Shown here in pieces: positions 23,492 through 38,476 of a stretch of DNA of 64,000 nt (position 1 is the stretch's first letter; each line of letters begins with the position of its first letter). The notes under the pieces were generated by a model, which saw only the letters and a program-made list of their open reading frames with translations, had not been told where the DNA came from and did not search any database. This stretch comes from Isoperla grammatica. Lineage: Eukaryota > Arthropoda > Insecta > Plecoptera > Perlodidae. The DNA lies in NCBI GenBank assembly GCA_945910005.1, contig OX246738.1:21044186-21108185 (forward strand), in the 5' to 3' direction. A program made the position numbers and the translations under genes.

Positions 23492-25645
23492 GTGTTGTCT
23501 TGTGTACGTGTCAGAGTATTAGCTTGGCGTAATGGCCGCTCTCACAACGGTCATCTTGCCACTTTACTCCCGGCACCCTCGTTTGATTCTCTTGCCCGGC
23601 AAACTCAAGCATTTCAGCCACGTTCAACTAATGACCAACATGCTAATCCACCGCCTGCCTGCCTGGCTCACCTCACCTCTATAAATGAAACACTGTTATG
23701 TTGTGTATTGTTACACTTGAATAGCAAGAGTGCATTACTTGCGTAAGAGTAGAATTATACTTTCTGTGTGTGGGTGGAGCGTAATGATACTAGCAAAACT
23801 TGCCACTTCCATGTACATATTCATATGAGCGTGTTTACTAGGAGAAATATAATAATGAATTGTGAGCCTTTCTGCAAGGTGCATACTCAACTATGAAACG
23901 AAATACAAAGGTATGTAATTTTAATAATTTAAAATATGCTTAATAAAGAGATAAATATTATGAACACATTTAAAACACTATCAACATTAATTTTGTCTTT
24001 GCTTGAATCAAGTTCATAAAATAATACTTAGCATATATAAATACAATCTTTAAAGAATAGTTTGCGTAAGAAGCGTTTGAATTTGCGTTTCTGTTATGTT
24101 AGCTAAGTGTGTAATCACGCCGATCATACCGAGCCTATATACATCTTTCTAACTACTCTTGCTCGTTGTAGATATAATATCTTGTAAGTGTTCACTGTGT
24201 TATAAAAACATTGTAATACTATTCAGTCATTTTAACTCGAGTAAAAAGTTATATTTTATTTAGAACATGCCTATTGGTTCTTTTTTGTGGATTTATTTTT
24301 GCTTCCAAAAGCGGAGGTCCGGGTTTTATTATCGGATAAGAGTAAGACACAAGTTTTAACTTCTAGAAACGACTGTAATATATCAACACGATTCTAAGCT
24401 AGATGTAACCGGTGACTTTGGATCAAGGCTTTACTACATTGAGACACGTAATAAATTACATGATCCAGCCCACTTCAATCTCTTTAGATCTATGCTTGAA
24501 ATTAAGCGAGTTGACCATAACAATCGACTTATTCATTAATTATAATAAAACGCTAACACATACACGTTTTGATTCAATTTTAGATTGTGGTTAAGAGCGG
24601 GGCCTAAAGACGTATTTAAAACTTTCCAGACAAAGCAATGTTCATTGTTAGAATTAACTAACCTCTAGCTAGTTTGATAAATGAAACATATAACGATTAC
24701 ATTTTGGACAATGGCATATTTCGTAAAGAACAGAACTGTGTTTAGTGAAACCGTAATGAAGGTTAGATTCTTGTCTGTGTTAAGGCCAGTCAATCTTGGT
24801 TATACTCCGAAACGAGATAAAAATGTTTCCAAAATATTACCATGACGATTCTAGGATCACCTTTTAACTTCCCCACTTATGACAACTGTAGGCTATGTGC
24901 AAATAAATTAGTTGTTTTAATTTTACTTTTAAATACTACCGGTTTATATATTATATTATATTATGTTTGTCGTTGAATCATATGATAAAGCACGATTATT
25001 CTGTATTGCATTAACTTAATTTTAAAATGATTTATTTATCTTTGACAAGCTTAGGCGATTGGTCCAAAGTAGCGCCAATGAGATCGGTGATTGATATGAT
25101 TTAATTCATCATTTATCGTTTTATCTAAATAATAAATGATATAAATTATTTTGATGAATGACTTATAACTTTCTCTCCTTCATATATTAGAATAAATAAA
25201 TGTTTGACATTCCGTTGACAATAAATAACACTCCATTATGCGATGTTAAACTTTGATGTAACGTTTATGTAAATATATATCTTTTAATTTCGATTCTTTA
25301 AAACTGACTTATGCTCAAGTATTTTCTCAGCCAATGTAACGTCAACAATACCGTGAAACATAACCTATATAACAGACAAAATTAGTAACGTTTTGTGAGG
25401 GTTGATATCATTAACTGAATGTGTTGAACATTGCCGTATTCATAGGCTAAGTGTGTATGGGCGTAAGAGCGCTCGGGGTCTCTCTCTATCAGCTTGTAAT
25501 CTGATGTACAGACATGCAATCACCCACACACACAATGCAATAGTGTATACGGGAGCTGCTAATGAACAGGTGTTAAGCATTAATTAGACCAGAGAATGAT
25601 ACCCTGGTTGTTATGCAATTACTAGTACGTGTGAATATCTCTCAT

Positions 25646-25663
25646 CCCCCCCCCCCCCCCCCC
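25646..25663. repeat. Poly(C)18 tract
   Basis: Eighteen consecutive C residues following CTCAT. Confidence 0.98.
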
Positions 25664-26309
25664 GCCTAGAGAGAAGTCACTCTATCACTGTCTTAGAACA
25701 ATGGACACCGACTTCATTCAAAGCCTTCAAGGCGGAAACATATTGATAAGCGGTATCCATTCAAGAAACCTCGCCAACTTAGAAACATTTCCCATTGAAG
25801 GAAATCAACGATTTTTTGTTCACGTCAAAATGGTCATAATAGAAAATGAGTAATTATTGTTTGAGCATAGTTTTTTTTGCGTTTTAATTTTAATAATAAC
25901 CCTTTGTTAAAAGTTAAACTATCACCTTTCATCAGTTGGAACAAGAAAGAGTTAGAACTTCCTTAATAGTATAAAATAAAATTACTTTTATAAGAACATA
26001 GTTTCCTTTCTGTTCAAGAAAAAGTCTAAGCTAAAAAGTTTTTCTTTTAAAATCATAATGAGAAATTTTGTTGTTTTGCTATCTCCGATTTAGATACTTA
26101 AACGAAACAAGATTTATTAAAATAATTATTCATTATTACACGTGAATTTATGGTCAAACCATTTTGAAGAACATATTATGTTTTGATTGGGTACATAACT
26201 CAGCTTGGTGTGCATCCGAATATTGTGAGCTATGCCACTTGCTGTGTAAACACTAAACAATGATAACGTTATTATGAAATAATCGGCAATTTGTGTAATC
26301 ATTACCTAT

Positions 26310-26372
26310 TTTTATTATTATTATTATTGTTATAATTATTAATAATATTATTACTATTATTATTTTATTGTT
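26310..26372. repeat. Degenerate ATT microsatellite, left of repeat R copy 2
   Basis: TTATTATTATTATTG-type imperfect triplets directly adjoin repeat R, in the same orientation as at copy 3. Confidence 0.85.
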
Positions 26373-26606
26373 GCAATACATACAAACTCGGTCAAAACCG
26401 GCGTAAACATGTTGTACGGACACAAATGTCAAGTATTTCCATGTGTTTACCTTTTTAAAATCTACTTAGAACTAATTAAATATATCACTGTCCATATTAT
26501 TTTTTCCAAACCAAACTGTGGATGCTATGTACGGTCGTGGTCGATTTGTACTCATCCCAGCATTCGCTCTTCGTACGGTGGAAAACCACGAAAACCACCA
26601 TCAGGA
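26371..26606 (+). repeat. Dispersed repeat R, copy 2
   Basis: Runs from TTGTTGCAATACATACAAAC to AAAACCACCATCAGGA. It is about 90 percent identical by eye to the reverse complement of 35615-35917, apart from an insert in that copy and a short gap. The part CGGTGGAAAACCACGAAAAC, with GAATGCTGGGATGAGT on the other strand, resembles a module I recall from insect retroelements/SINEs (…gtggttttccgtggtttcc…gcgaatgccgggatggt…). That resemblance is from memory. Confidence 0.85.
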
Positions 26607-26727
26607 TGGAGAACTTCTTGAACTCTTCATTCTTCTTAGTTCAAAAATTTTTGCACTATCCTACATGTGTTCAAAATTATTGCTTTTTGCATCTCGATGT
26701 ATAATATGTTTTTATTATTAATATTAT

Positions 26728-26749
26728 TATTACTATTATTATTATAATA

Positions 26750-26826
<77 letters not shown>
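26728..26826. repeat. (ATT)n microsatellite
   Basis: A nearly pure TTA/ATT triplet run of about 99 bp, with a few interruptions at its left end. A minus-strand frame of polyasparagine across it is not a gene. Confidence 0.98.
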
Positions 26827-26829
<3 letters not shown>

Positions 26830-26928
26830 CTGCTTCAAAATATTAAAATTAATTTCGTCAAAACAACACTAAAAAGTAAAAACGCATACTTAACTTTCAA
26901 AATCTGCCATTATGTCTATCTTGGGTTA

Positions 26929-27103
26929 AGCCTGTATTACACGGTCAAACTTTTTCATCCAACTCCTTGAATTCAAGGACAAAAGCGCATCAATAAATAA
27001 TTCTTATTGTTGTATTTGACTACATATACTGACTGTTTTTGATGCGCTTTTGTCCTTGAATTCAAGGAGTTGGATGAAAAAGTTTGACCGTGTAATACAG
27101 GCT
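26929..27103. mobile_element. MITE with perfect 65-bp terminal inverted repeats and TTA target duplication
   Basis: The left arm 26929-26993 starts AGCCTGTATTACACGGTC and ends GCGCATCAA. The right arm 27039-27103 is its exact reverse complement over all 65 bp. The 45-bp loop is AT-rich. TTA flanks both sides (26926-26928 and 27104-27106). A 3-bp TTA/TWA duplication is typical of PIF/Harbinger elements. There is no coding capacity. Identical arms imply recent insertion or arm homogenisation. Confidence 0.92.
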
Positions 27104-30100
27104 TTACTGTACCTGCAGCCGTTGTTGTGATAAACATTTGCATTGTTTTTCACTTACGGTGTGACATAAGTAGAGGTGTTTGTTTTTCGCAAACTGCGAT
27201 AAAGCGAAATCATAAACCATTGTTATTATTGAAAACAAAACTTCAGATGTTTATAGTATCTGTCTGCGAAATAAAGTCGAAATTTACGTAAACAACGAGA
27301 TTTCTGCGTATTTGCGAAATATAGACGAATTTACCTTGATTGGGCAAAATTATGCTTTATAATATTAGTAATTTCCAAGAAATTAAAAAAGGTGTTAGTA
27401 GTTTGTTGAACAACAACTTGCATGTAGGCATGTGCGTGTACATGTATAATCTCAGATATGTCAATAAAAAATTATGTGATGCCACATACATATCACATAA
27501 TTATAAACAGATCAGTAATTCATTAATTTACCTCAAAAAAAATGTGCAACTTAATATTTTGTATTAAGGCAAAATGGGCTGAAAAAATAACATCGAAATA
27601 ACATCGAAATTTTAAAATCATTTAGCTAAATTTTGGAAAAAATAAAACTATTTTAAAACACCTCAAGACATAAGTAATTGTGAGGGTGAGGGGTATGTGT
27701 GAACACATATTTACTCCAACTAAACTATACTCATGTTTTACCCGACATGGTTCCTGATCATTATGTCGCTGTCTATTAATTCGTAAACTAGATTGAGTCG
27801 CAAATAATATCGTGAGTGCAAGAGAGTCGGCCAGAACTCTCCGAACTTTGGTTTACGATACGAAAATATTAGCTTTTAATTTATATACTTACCTCTAAAC
27901 TCTAGTTTCTTTCTGCTGAAGAGAGCATCCGCACATACGGTGGCTCTGCAATAGCCCAAGTTAAATAAATAAATAAAATAAATAAGTCTTTGTATTTTGG
28001 TTGCATATAAATTTGATATTCCCGTATCGTCGTAATATATAATTATAAGGTTGCCATGAACGTTTTCATGTGGTTCTCATCAGGTTTCATCCTTCGCTAA
28101 TCTCAGTTCACTTCCAGGCTAACTCAATGTACGTTTTTTTGTGAAAGTCTTTCTTAAATTGTAACTTAATTTAATAAATGTAGATCGTCCTAGTTTATAA
28201 TGCGAATTTGATTGATTTCTGTGGTAAAGTGTCAGTATTGTATAATATATTACACGCTGCTAATCAAGGTATAGCTGTTATGCATGAAATTGAAATATTC
28301 TGGAAATGCTAACAAGCTGCGGTAAAATCCACTTAAGCGAGACATCATGAATGTGTATGACCGGCTCACGTTTTGAAACCTTTCCCAGCGCACCTCCATT
28401 CTGAGCGATATTCAAGCGAGGGGGTCCCGTCTTTTGAAGCTCCCGTGGGCCGAACAGCCACGTCGTTGCATGTGTTATGGTCAGAGGACTAACAAATCAG
28501 ATTAGCCATCTAAATTCCCATTTCGGTTACATACGATATGCTTCATGTTGCATATTATAAAACATCACTCTAAATCATTTTCCATAACAGCACATCTTCC
28601 ATCTCCAAGACCGAGTGTTTGATATTTAGAAACTAATAACATGTGTGCAATTATGTATTCTCCTTCTTCAAGGAAATATTTTCTGTGCAGCAACACTTTT
28701 ATTTCATATCGCGGCCACAGTTAAAATTTATTTACGTATCCTCCCAAACTAAACTGCTTGTTGTAATTCTATTTTGTATTTCAAAATGGCCGCTGCACAA
28801 TTTATGTAATTACTTATTCACTATGAGTCTAATGATTATTAATTAACGGCCACTCGAAGTCGAAGCGACTTAGCAGAAGATTACTTCAGTCATGGCTCCC
28901 CCTTCGCATTACTTATGGCTGGTATACCAGCTTTCTACACGCCTAGAGGGAGTATTGAATACGTTGCCTATGATGCATCTTGAGTCTCAAAGCTTATTAT
29001 TTCAACGTATAATCTTACTCAAGAGAAAACTTGGATGTGTAACAATGTACTTAGTTGATTCTCTATATCATCCGATCGATCTATGTCGGCCCGATGAGAA
29101 CGTTAACAGATACGAGGTGGCTTGGGTATTGCCATAAACTTATCGCAGTCGATACTGAACAAACAGTGGGATGGAACGTGGAAAAACATTGTTAGCAAAC
29201 AAGCCTAGAAAATACGTAGTTTGTATTGGAACTTAGTTAAAACATTACACTTCAAGTGATGACCGGTGCTGCCCTTTATGTATCGTGTTATTGATCTGAA
29301 CGATACGTTATGTTAACTGTTTTTAAAGGGAACATCGGCTCTACAAACCTTAGCCCAAAAAGTGATTTTGTTCTCTAATTATCAATTCATAAAACATGAC
29401 CTAAAACAAAGCGTGTATGGTATGGACATGAATTAAGCTTTTTTGGAAAATCAACATTTTTCCATATTTATATGTATGCTACCTTTAACGGATAAGACTA
29501 CGAAAAGCAGCTATCTGCAGACGACATGTATTTTGTATATGGGATTTGTTTGTATAAATGTTGCTTTTATCTAGATCACTTAAAGTTTTGTAGGAATTAT
29601 CTCTAATATTTTAGAGGGTACAATTTGTTTTACATCACTGGTATACAAATACTATCTCCGTATCAAATGATATCGTAGGCGATAAGACATCAAAACACCC
29701 GGTGATCTATATTTAAAAAAACGTAATACGTATAGAGAAACATCAAGTACCGACCACGTGCGTAGCTCGCAGGTATCTGTTTGCTGTATTCTTGATAGAG
29801 CCCATTATAAATGGCATTCAATGGTTTTGAAATGTGGTTTTGTCTTCTCAAACGAGCATTATACATTATATTAATGTATTCATATTAACAAACATTGTGG
29901 TTAGTATTCTCATAATGAAGCTTCTTAGTTTAGTACTTCACAGGCACATCTACCCTTAAATAGACAAAATAATATTTATCCACTTGCTGAAGACGTATGA
30001 ATGTTTTCAAGGGTGCTTACAATTGTGTACACCCAGAATGTCCTCGACGTTTAATATTATCAACCCACAAAACATAATATCGTGCATTGTATGAACTAGT

Positions 30101-31728
30101 TTAACGTAAACGATACCATCGTACTTGTGAGTATTAAACTCTTGAACACGTGCTTCACTGTTTTGAATACCTAGCGTAGTGGCAGCAATATTCAAAGTAC
30201 GAGGGTCTTACCCTAAGAATACTTAAGAATATGAGAATAGCCAAAGCACGGAATAGAAGCAATCTTGGTAAAAATAAAGCTCAGCGAGGCACGAAGCGGT
30301 GAAAAGGATTTGCCTGATGAAAACCCAATGGGAATAACCTCCTTTGATTTTGATGTTTCGAGCATTGCTGGTGGTCCACTAGGTCGAGTTCTTGCATCCA
30401 GCTGCTTGGGAAGGGAATAACAGTTCGATCGTTGGTGGGGTTAATGATCTATGGTTCCATAAAATTGACCATAATTTCGCGCCCGTTGATGTCATCATGA
30501 AACAGTTATATCCACTATAAGCACAAAGTAATACATACAAATGCACGCTGGTAATTGATCTAAAATTGATTTTATCTATTCGGAATAAGCACTTTGGGTC
30601 GTAGCATAGTGATTTGACAGGTAGATATTTCCTGTAACCTGTAACAAACATGCATAAAGATGAACACAACCAATTTCCGTAGTGGTATTTTCCTTTGAGA
30701 TGTCAAAAGTAAACAATGCAACTGGATGACATTTAGGCTTTGTATTTCACGCGATAACGTGTCCAGCCTTCATACGCACGCAAATACAATATTTTGTACA
30801 GTGTATGGCATAGGGTGCAAATAGGGGTCAATTCTGCGCTCATGATGGCGGATTTACGGATTTAAATTCAATTTCTATGTTAATTGTTACTTTTATAACA
30901 CGTGATATTATCTGCACTTGTTTGCAGACATGTATGACGAATAATAAATCTTCACTGAGCAAAATGTTTGGTAAGAATATTTACGATTCTAAGTGAGATG
31001 ACACCAACCTTTTCAAAATGCTAATGAAACAAATGTAATAAATAATAACACACACGTACAACAACATGAATATGTGCAAAGAAAAGTGAAACAGAAGTAT
31101 AAATACCAAATGGAAATAAAAAACAGCTGTTTGTGTCATAATCTCTTACAGTACCCGATTCACAATGGCACGGTGATCAAGGTAACGGCACTTGCGTTTG
31201 TTTGTACTTGGTGTACAAATATGACAATGTTGTGCGAGCTTGTTAATTTCCACCTATTTTCCACCAATTATTTGTTTGTGTTTTGTCTTTTCGATAGTTA
31301 GTCTAAAACACTACACATGCCCCTAATACATCCTTGCCCGCGAGAACTTTATACACGAAAATTATATAAACTATTGTTTTAGTGTGGCGGATTAAAAAAT
31401 CGCGTGAGTTTCTATATTACCATTTTAAAACTGCATCCATATAATTAATTCTTTATTTGGTTGGCAGTAACGCAATAAAAGAGCACATTTAACAATTGAT
31501 TCAAGGAAACCGGTTCTCGAAACTTTACTGTTTCTCGTGTATGCCAATAATAACGGTTCGCACATTCATTTCAATGTGTAAAATTTAGATTATTACGAGA
31601 CAGTAGTCCACCGAACCAGAAGGAAAAATATAGTTCCATTCAGTCGGAATCAATCGCTTGTTTTCTATTTAATGAATAGAATATTCCTTTAGTTGGCGTG
31701 CTCGTATTTTTTCATTAGATTTACTTAC

Positions 31729-31937
31729 GCGTCGATATATTTGCTTCCTTCTGACCAGTACAGGGAGAGCAGGGCAGATAGGGTCAGGTAGCGCACACTG
31801 TTGTCACTGAGTGAGTAGTGGATGCGCGAGGGGCCGAGGGGGTGGGGGCGGCTGATGTGGAGCCAGAGAGTGCCAGCAAATGGAGTTATGAGTGGGACGC
31901 GTTCCACTACCTCATCGCTACGCCACAGCAAACCGGA
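31729..31937 (-). CDS. Candidate minus-strand exon, unrecognised
   Basis: On the minus strand a frame open from just after a TAA at 31938-31940 reads …SDEVVERVPLITPFAGTLWL, later YLTLSALLSLYWSEGS KYIDA. It meets a textbook donor GTAAGT (+ strand ACTTAC at 31723-31728). Composition is GC-richer, with many C/G third positions, unlike the AT-rich surroundings. A possible acceptor AG lies at 31918-31919 (GGCGTAG, then CGATGAG), but its pyrimidine tract is weak. It may instead be a 5' non-coding exon or an old element. I know no protein with this sequence. A + strand frame overlaps it. Confidence 0.25.
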
Positions 31938-32079
31938 TTAGACCCAACTGCCAGGATATTTACAACGAAATTTCAACAAAATGCAGATTTATATCTGCCA
32001 TTATTTCAACCATATCTGGCCGATGGAGCTAATGCGATGAATGAGTTACGGAGAGTATGCGACCTTATACGACCACTGA
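31818..32079 (+). CDS. Candidate + strand exon, unrecognised (competes with the minus-strand reading)
   Basis: An ATG at 31818 opens a frame that reads through SASKWSYEWDAFHYLIA and QQNADLYLPLFQPYLADG to NELRRVCDLIRPLS. It reaches GTGAGT at 32080-32085, which could be a donor. The part after about 31920 has a helical, amphipathic look. It overlaps the GC-rich minus-strand candidate, so at most one of the two is likely to be real in 31818-31937. No family recognised. Confidence 0.2.
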
Positions 32080-32599
32080 GTGAGTCTTTCCAAAAAAAAC
32101 GTCCGCTATGTTGAACGACCGAATGAGGGGAAACGGTGCAGAAGGCGTCTACGACTCGACGGCCCCATTGTCTACATAGCTACAGCTGTATTGTTTGCAT
32201 ATGCGAGCCAAGTAGATGTTTTTATTCGTTTATATGCGATAATACTTCTTTGTACCTTCACGAGTGCGTTGTTTGAGCACCTTGAATATGCTTGCCGTGT
32301 ATTCTGTGTTTAATGTGTATGTGTGCATGCGTTTTTACACAAATATCGACCCACTTAGTGCATTGTGTGTACGCCTTGTGTGATGTTACATTCCTCAAAA
32401 GAAAATTTTAAATAAATAAGTTAGATATCCTTTAACATGAGTTTTAATCTTGTCGTTGGCGCTGCTGTTTCAAGTAATACGAAACAACTAATAATAACAG
32501 CTATTCAATTTTATTTGGTGATTTTATCAAATTCGTATTGCGTCTGCATTAATTACCTTTCAAATTTACAAACTATATTAGTGAACACAAATCATTCAA

Positions 32600-32720
32600 C
32601 TGGTAGTTGTTTCGTTAACTTCCAACTTAGGTAAGGTGTCTCAACAATAGGTGTCTCAACGTAGGTTCGAATCCAACTGCCTTGAAACGCTTTGTGAGCA
32701 GACGTTCTGAAATCATTACC
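32600..32720 (+). repeat. SINE-like fragment with perfect box B
   Basis: GGTTCGAATCC at 32664-32674 is an exact Pol III box B. The box A region upstream is poor, although GTGTCTCAACAATAG, GTGTCTCAACGTAG is a local 15-bp duplication. The tRNA cloverleaf does not close, so it is not a tRNA gene. Confidence 0.4.
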
Positions 32721-35223
32721 GTGATTTCAAGTTACTGTGTAAGATGTAGTTTGAAATTCGTTAATTACACTTTTTTCATAAATAAACTGAACTAAAATCG
32801 GGACGTTTCCCTGGAGTTAAACGACTTTCTTCGTTCAATGGATTCTGTCGTAGATAAGAATACTTTACTGAAGAGTTGGTTTCAGTCATTTGCATATATA
32901 TTCGATGGTAAGATTGTTATTTGTTTGCGACTTTGTCTAAAGGCTAATGACTGCTCGTAAAAAAGTATGTTCATATGTTCAGTCAGGATAGGTTGCTTGA
33001 TATTATAATGTAGTTCTGTGTTTGGTACTGAATTTGTGTACACAAAATATATATTTATATGTATATCATAGAGGCTTTAAATATAAGAACCAAAAACACC
33101 ACCAGCTCACTGTGTCCGTACTTAAGCAACTACGTCATGATACATGTGTGTAATAACTTATTTTGTAAACTCTGACAATTATCAATATAAATCAACCTGT
33201 ATTTTCTAAAAAATAAAAAGTAATGTCCAAATGAAATAATAACAAATGATAACGAATGTTTTTGACTAATCTTCATAAAAAGCTGAGCATAATTCATGGT
33301 CCATGTTTATGTCAAACACGTGGTTTATAGTAATACGATAGTGATTCATATGTCCGTAATCTAAATCCTTCGGAACTGCCGGCCGACCAATATTGAATCT
33401 ATACGTATTAGTCCAGCCTATTGTTGGACTTGTTAACACGCAGATTAATGCTTAATTAGCAAAACAAAATAAGATTTATCGCCAAATTCATAAAGTCAAC
33501 AAGGTTATGTTAATCTGCTTTGACACCAAATTCGGTTATACCTCACCAAAAGTAATCGCAAATGTTAACTATCCAAATGATGGTGGTTGTGCGGCGTAAT
33601 ATGTATCGCCATTCAGTGAACGGATATAAATCATGACGCGTCACAGTTTTCAACAGTTAATGCAAAGTTATATAATGTTTCCAACCAGAACAATTTAACG
33701 ATGTTCTTTCTGTGGCATCTGCTTTCCCCACGTATTTAGTTTATAACATTGTTCAAAACTAGCTCTTTTGTAATGTCATCTTTTATCTTGGATACTTTAT
33801 TGTAATTGCTAGAAACTATTTCATTATCTAACAGTTATACAATTTAATGTTTAAATAGACTATATATCTTAATTTTAATTGGGTATATTATTTTGGAATT
33901 GATTAGTTGAAAAGTATCACGAACTCAAGAACTCAATCCCAAAGTTGGCAAAGAGGAAAAGCTTGCATATTAAACTCTTTAAATAATGTGTGCGCTTTAA
34001 TTAAATCCACGGCCACCCATCCGCCAATCATCCAACACGGATTGTCTATACCACTAAACTACCTCCAATCAAGTAAAAATATTTGCTCACATTATAACTC
34101 GAAACATACTAGTTTAATTGTTGAAACAGATTGTATTATATAATACTATAGGCTTATGAAACATTATTAATTGTTTTACTAATTTTACAAAACCAAATTC
34201 GGTGTATCAGTAGTGGCAAAAGTTGTAAAAGTAGGGTATATATGCTATTGTTCGATGTCGTTGATGTTAGCGCTATGCACGGATGGGAAGGGAAGGAACT
34301 TGCTTAGTGTGCCCCACACGTCTATGCCATCACTTGCAGTGGGAACTCACTCGGATAAATCGACAAGACATCCCAACTTGGGATTATATGTTGACCTCAA
34401 AAAACACGAGGCCACCACCAAATGTGTCCAATCTTTATCCTTCAACTGCAGTCTATCTAAAATGGCGGATTGAGGTCGTAATATTATTGGAACATTGTTA
34501 TGTATGGAAAACTGGATTGAAAACAAAGACAAAAAGCTATACCCTTACACATATTGAAGAATGTATATATTGGAATTTTATGTCAAAAAATGATGATTTT
34601 ATAAATTTGGTTTGTATCTCTTGATGACTAAAATATTTTGACGTTGCCCTATTAGATGGTTGCTATGTGAACGTACAATTTATAGGATTCCTTAGACACT
34701 ATTCAGTTTGAAATTTGTGGTCTAATGTTTGATTTTGCATTAGATTATGAGGACATTTTTTTCGTTCCCATGTTTTGGTCTCGTGTTCGTATAGTTATTA
34801 TATTATCAGTGATCGACGTTATCGTATCCAAACGTTCTTTAATTTCTTATTAAAATCAAGTTTGAACCCAAGTCCAAGCAAGCTTTCGGAACCATTGATA
34901 TTTCATTATTTATTTAAAGGTGTACCTTTTCTTTTTCCGGAAGTACATTTTCATTACTCTTTCAAAGACACGTCCATTCCTTGCCGAAGTTCACGTGACT
35001 ATTTTTAGCGCGCGCTAACATCGCTCTGCGGCTCCGACGCCGAACACTGATCGGCGTCAGCTAATATGCCTATAGCCGTATTCTCCACGGTTACGTGAGC
35101 ATCACTGTGAGTAATCTAATTATATCTAGTCTCAGTGTTTATTAATGGCAAGTAATTGTAGCACTGATCGTTTCTAGACGGAAGGCCAACGTTTCACAAT
35201 GCAGCGTGTTCGATCGATGATGT

Positions 35224-35237
35224 GGGGGGGGGGGGGG
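35224..35237. repeat. Poly(G)14 tract
   Basis: Fourteen consecutive G residues followed by CGTTTG. Confidence 0.98.
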
Positions 35238-35449
35238 CGTTTGTCTGTTACTGTTAGCCGACGTTTAGTTCAATAGACACAGTCACACATCGAGGTTTAC
35301 AAGGTCTTCAACGTGCTTCACAGTTCTAGTTTTTGACATTGGCTTCTACAACCCACTGATGTGTGCCGTTAAGTAGCAATACTATTTGTTTTAATAAACG
35401 ATTGCATTTTCATTTATTATAACTATTATTTAATACAATTAATAATCTG

Positions 35450-36178
<729 letters not shown>

Positions 36179-37829
36179 AAGTTGATAGTTATTTCCCCGT
36201 TAGTGCTGGAAATATACTTAATACATAATTGGCATTTTCTGGTACCGCATAACATTTGCAAAGAGTGTTATCCCAATAAAAATAGAAAATTGAATAACAA
36301 ATTGTTAGTATTTATACTCGTCATGTAATTATAATACTAATAAATACACCGAGAAAGACACTGTATTTGTTTTCTTCGTAATTTCATGTTCATGACGAGC
36401 GTTGTAAACCATCAAAAAGTGTAATGTCATGGAAGCCATTTCAAACCCACAATGACTTTCATGAAATGCTGAATTTTCCCCCTGGCTTTATATGTTCTTC
36501 ACGTGTTTATATTCTTTCAGAGTTATTCAGTTCAATATTTTTAATTGAAACACGTGGTTGTGTGTGTTTATATAATATAAAAATTGTAATTTTGTGATAC
36601 TGATGTGGAACCAATTAAAAACAATGTACTAAAGCATAACCTGTCGCTCCAGCGGGAACCATTTCATGCCAGTAATAATTTGAGCTACCGCGGGCACTTA
36701 AATTGAACTGCTTAATGTTTGTAGTATATGATTGGTATTTGGTTATAATGGTTAGACAAATAATTGCACAATTAATTATATAATCATCTCATCTACAAGA
36801 GCTGATTTTTAGAGGGAAAAATTATACGATTTATTAGTACCCGGAAACTGAATTCAACAGTTAATTAAAAAAAAATACAGTCGTGTTACAATCTGATTAA
36901 ATACAGACATAGACCATGTTTTCAAGGATACACTATCTTATATTTTAGTTTTTTATAGGTAATGACGTGATATTTCACAACACGTGCGTTACGTGCATAT
37001 ACACTTATATCTAAACCAAGATATAATAGTAATAGTTTACCAATCACAAGTTATGTCAACTTTACCTTTTCCAAGTAAAATATGCAAAGCTCATGTGTGG
37101 TGTGTTATATTAATATAATCACTATCGCAGTCACCACGCTTGTCTAAGGTGTTTACTCATATCTGTTCGCGAGGCTCCCATAACATTTATCCTTCTATAG
37201 TATCTCTGAGTGTATTATATTTCAAGAACACAACGTTAGTGTACTCAACATCTAACTATTCTATAGCTAGCACTTGCAGACAGTGCACAACGATAAAAAG
37301 AACTTGTGTCAATCGAATAGAATAAAAGTCGTCCGCAAGCTGCGACATATGGATTTGAATTTTCGTTCCGAACATTCAACAAGAAGCACAATTTCCCCTA
37401 AAATATGGGTTTGGAGACAGTGTGTGTATGTGTGTATACGCGCCGGTGCCGCGCAGTGTATCATAGCACTGGGAGACACTAACAGGGGTCAGGGGTAGAC
37501 GAATACGAACGCAACACACATTTTTCTTTTCAAAGTAACTTCTGAACGACGACTATAAAACCTTCCACTGAAGGCACAAAAATGAAGATAAAATAAGTTT
37601 TATGTTCAGTGTTCCTTACTCGACTTCTAGAATCATCATTTAGATATTTTACGTAACCACGCGCGGATCGCCGTCAAGAGCAAATTAGCCGTATTTTCCA
37701 CTCTAGAGCCATCAGATCACTTCTGAATGGAGCGCCCGCCGCGTACTCTGGTGTCACTCGATTGAACTTACACCTAAATATACCTACAAAATCGTTGGCA
37801 GCGACCACCAACCCCACGATACGCTCACT

Positions 37830-37840
37830 CCCCCCCCCCC
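37830..37840. repeat. Poly(C)11 tract
   Basis: Eleven consecutive C residues following CGCTCACT. Confidence 0.97.
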
Positions 37841-38476
37841 TCATCCGTTACCCCGTTCACGACCGCCAGTCGCCGTTACTTTGCTCTTCATTCTCGAGAA
37901 CGAAACTTCTAATTAAACTATCAGAACCCGAGAGGAGGGAGAGAGGGAGGCAAAAACAAATTTAGTTAACTTTGTATATTTGTTTGTAGAGAGTCTTGAA
38001 GTATTGGCCAATATTGCGACAAAAAGTAATTTTCTGGTTTATATAGCAACAGTAGATTCAGATCAAAATTGTTTTTTGAACAGACACTGAACAAAATATA
38101 TTTTATATTTTATTTTGGTGTAGTATAAAATATGTGTAGTTTGTTAGACTGTAATTGTAATAGTTACTAGAAGTTGTTGGATAGTTTTCAATGTGAATGT
38201 AAAATAATAAATACATATCAGTTGTGAATGTAAAGCTAGAGAGAGGTTGCGATCCGTGTCATTTTGATATTGAAATAGGTACTAAAGAAAGCATCGTCAT
38301 ACGGAATATTGAAATGTGAATTTATTCAAAATTGAATCGAAATTGTATAAAAGTTAATCAGATAAAAAGTGGTGCGAAAATTCCACTTTTGTTCATAAAA
38401 TATACGCAACTGTAAACCGATCTATTATTCAACGACAGCTTTTTAAATCTGTTCACCATTATGATCCCGAACTTCT

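Noticed and set aside
26636..26830. Polyasparagine frame
   Set aside because: Translation of the ATT microsatellite.
32664..32674. tRNA gene with a perfect box B
   Set aside because: No acceptor, D or anticodon stems can be closed around it; fits a SINE remnant better.
34213..34624. Overlapping + strand frames of 86 and 113 codons
   Set aside because: AT-rich, no recognisable motif, and no promoter or splice signals; probably chance.
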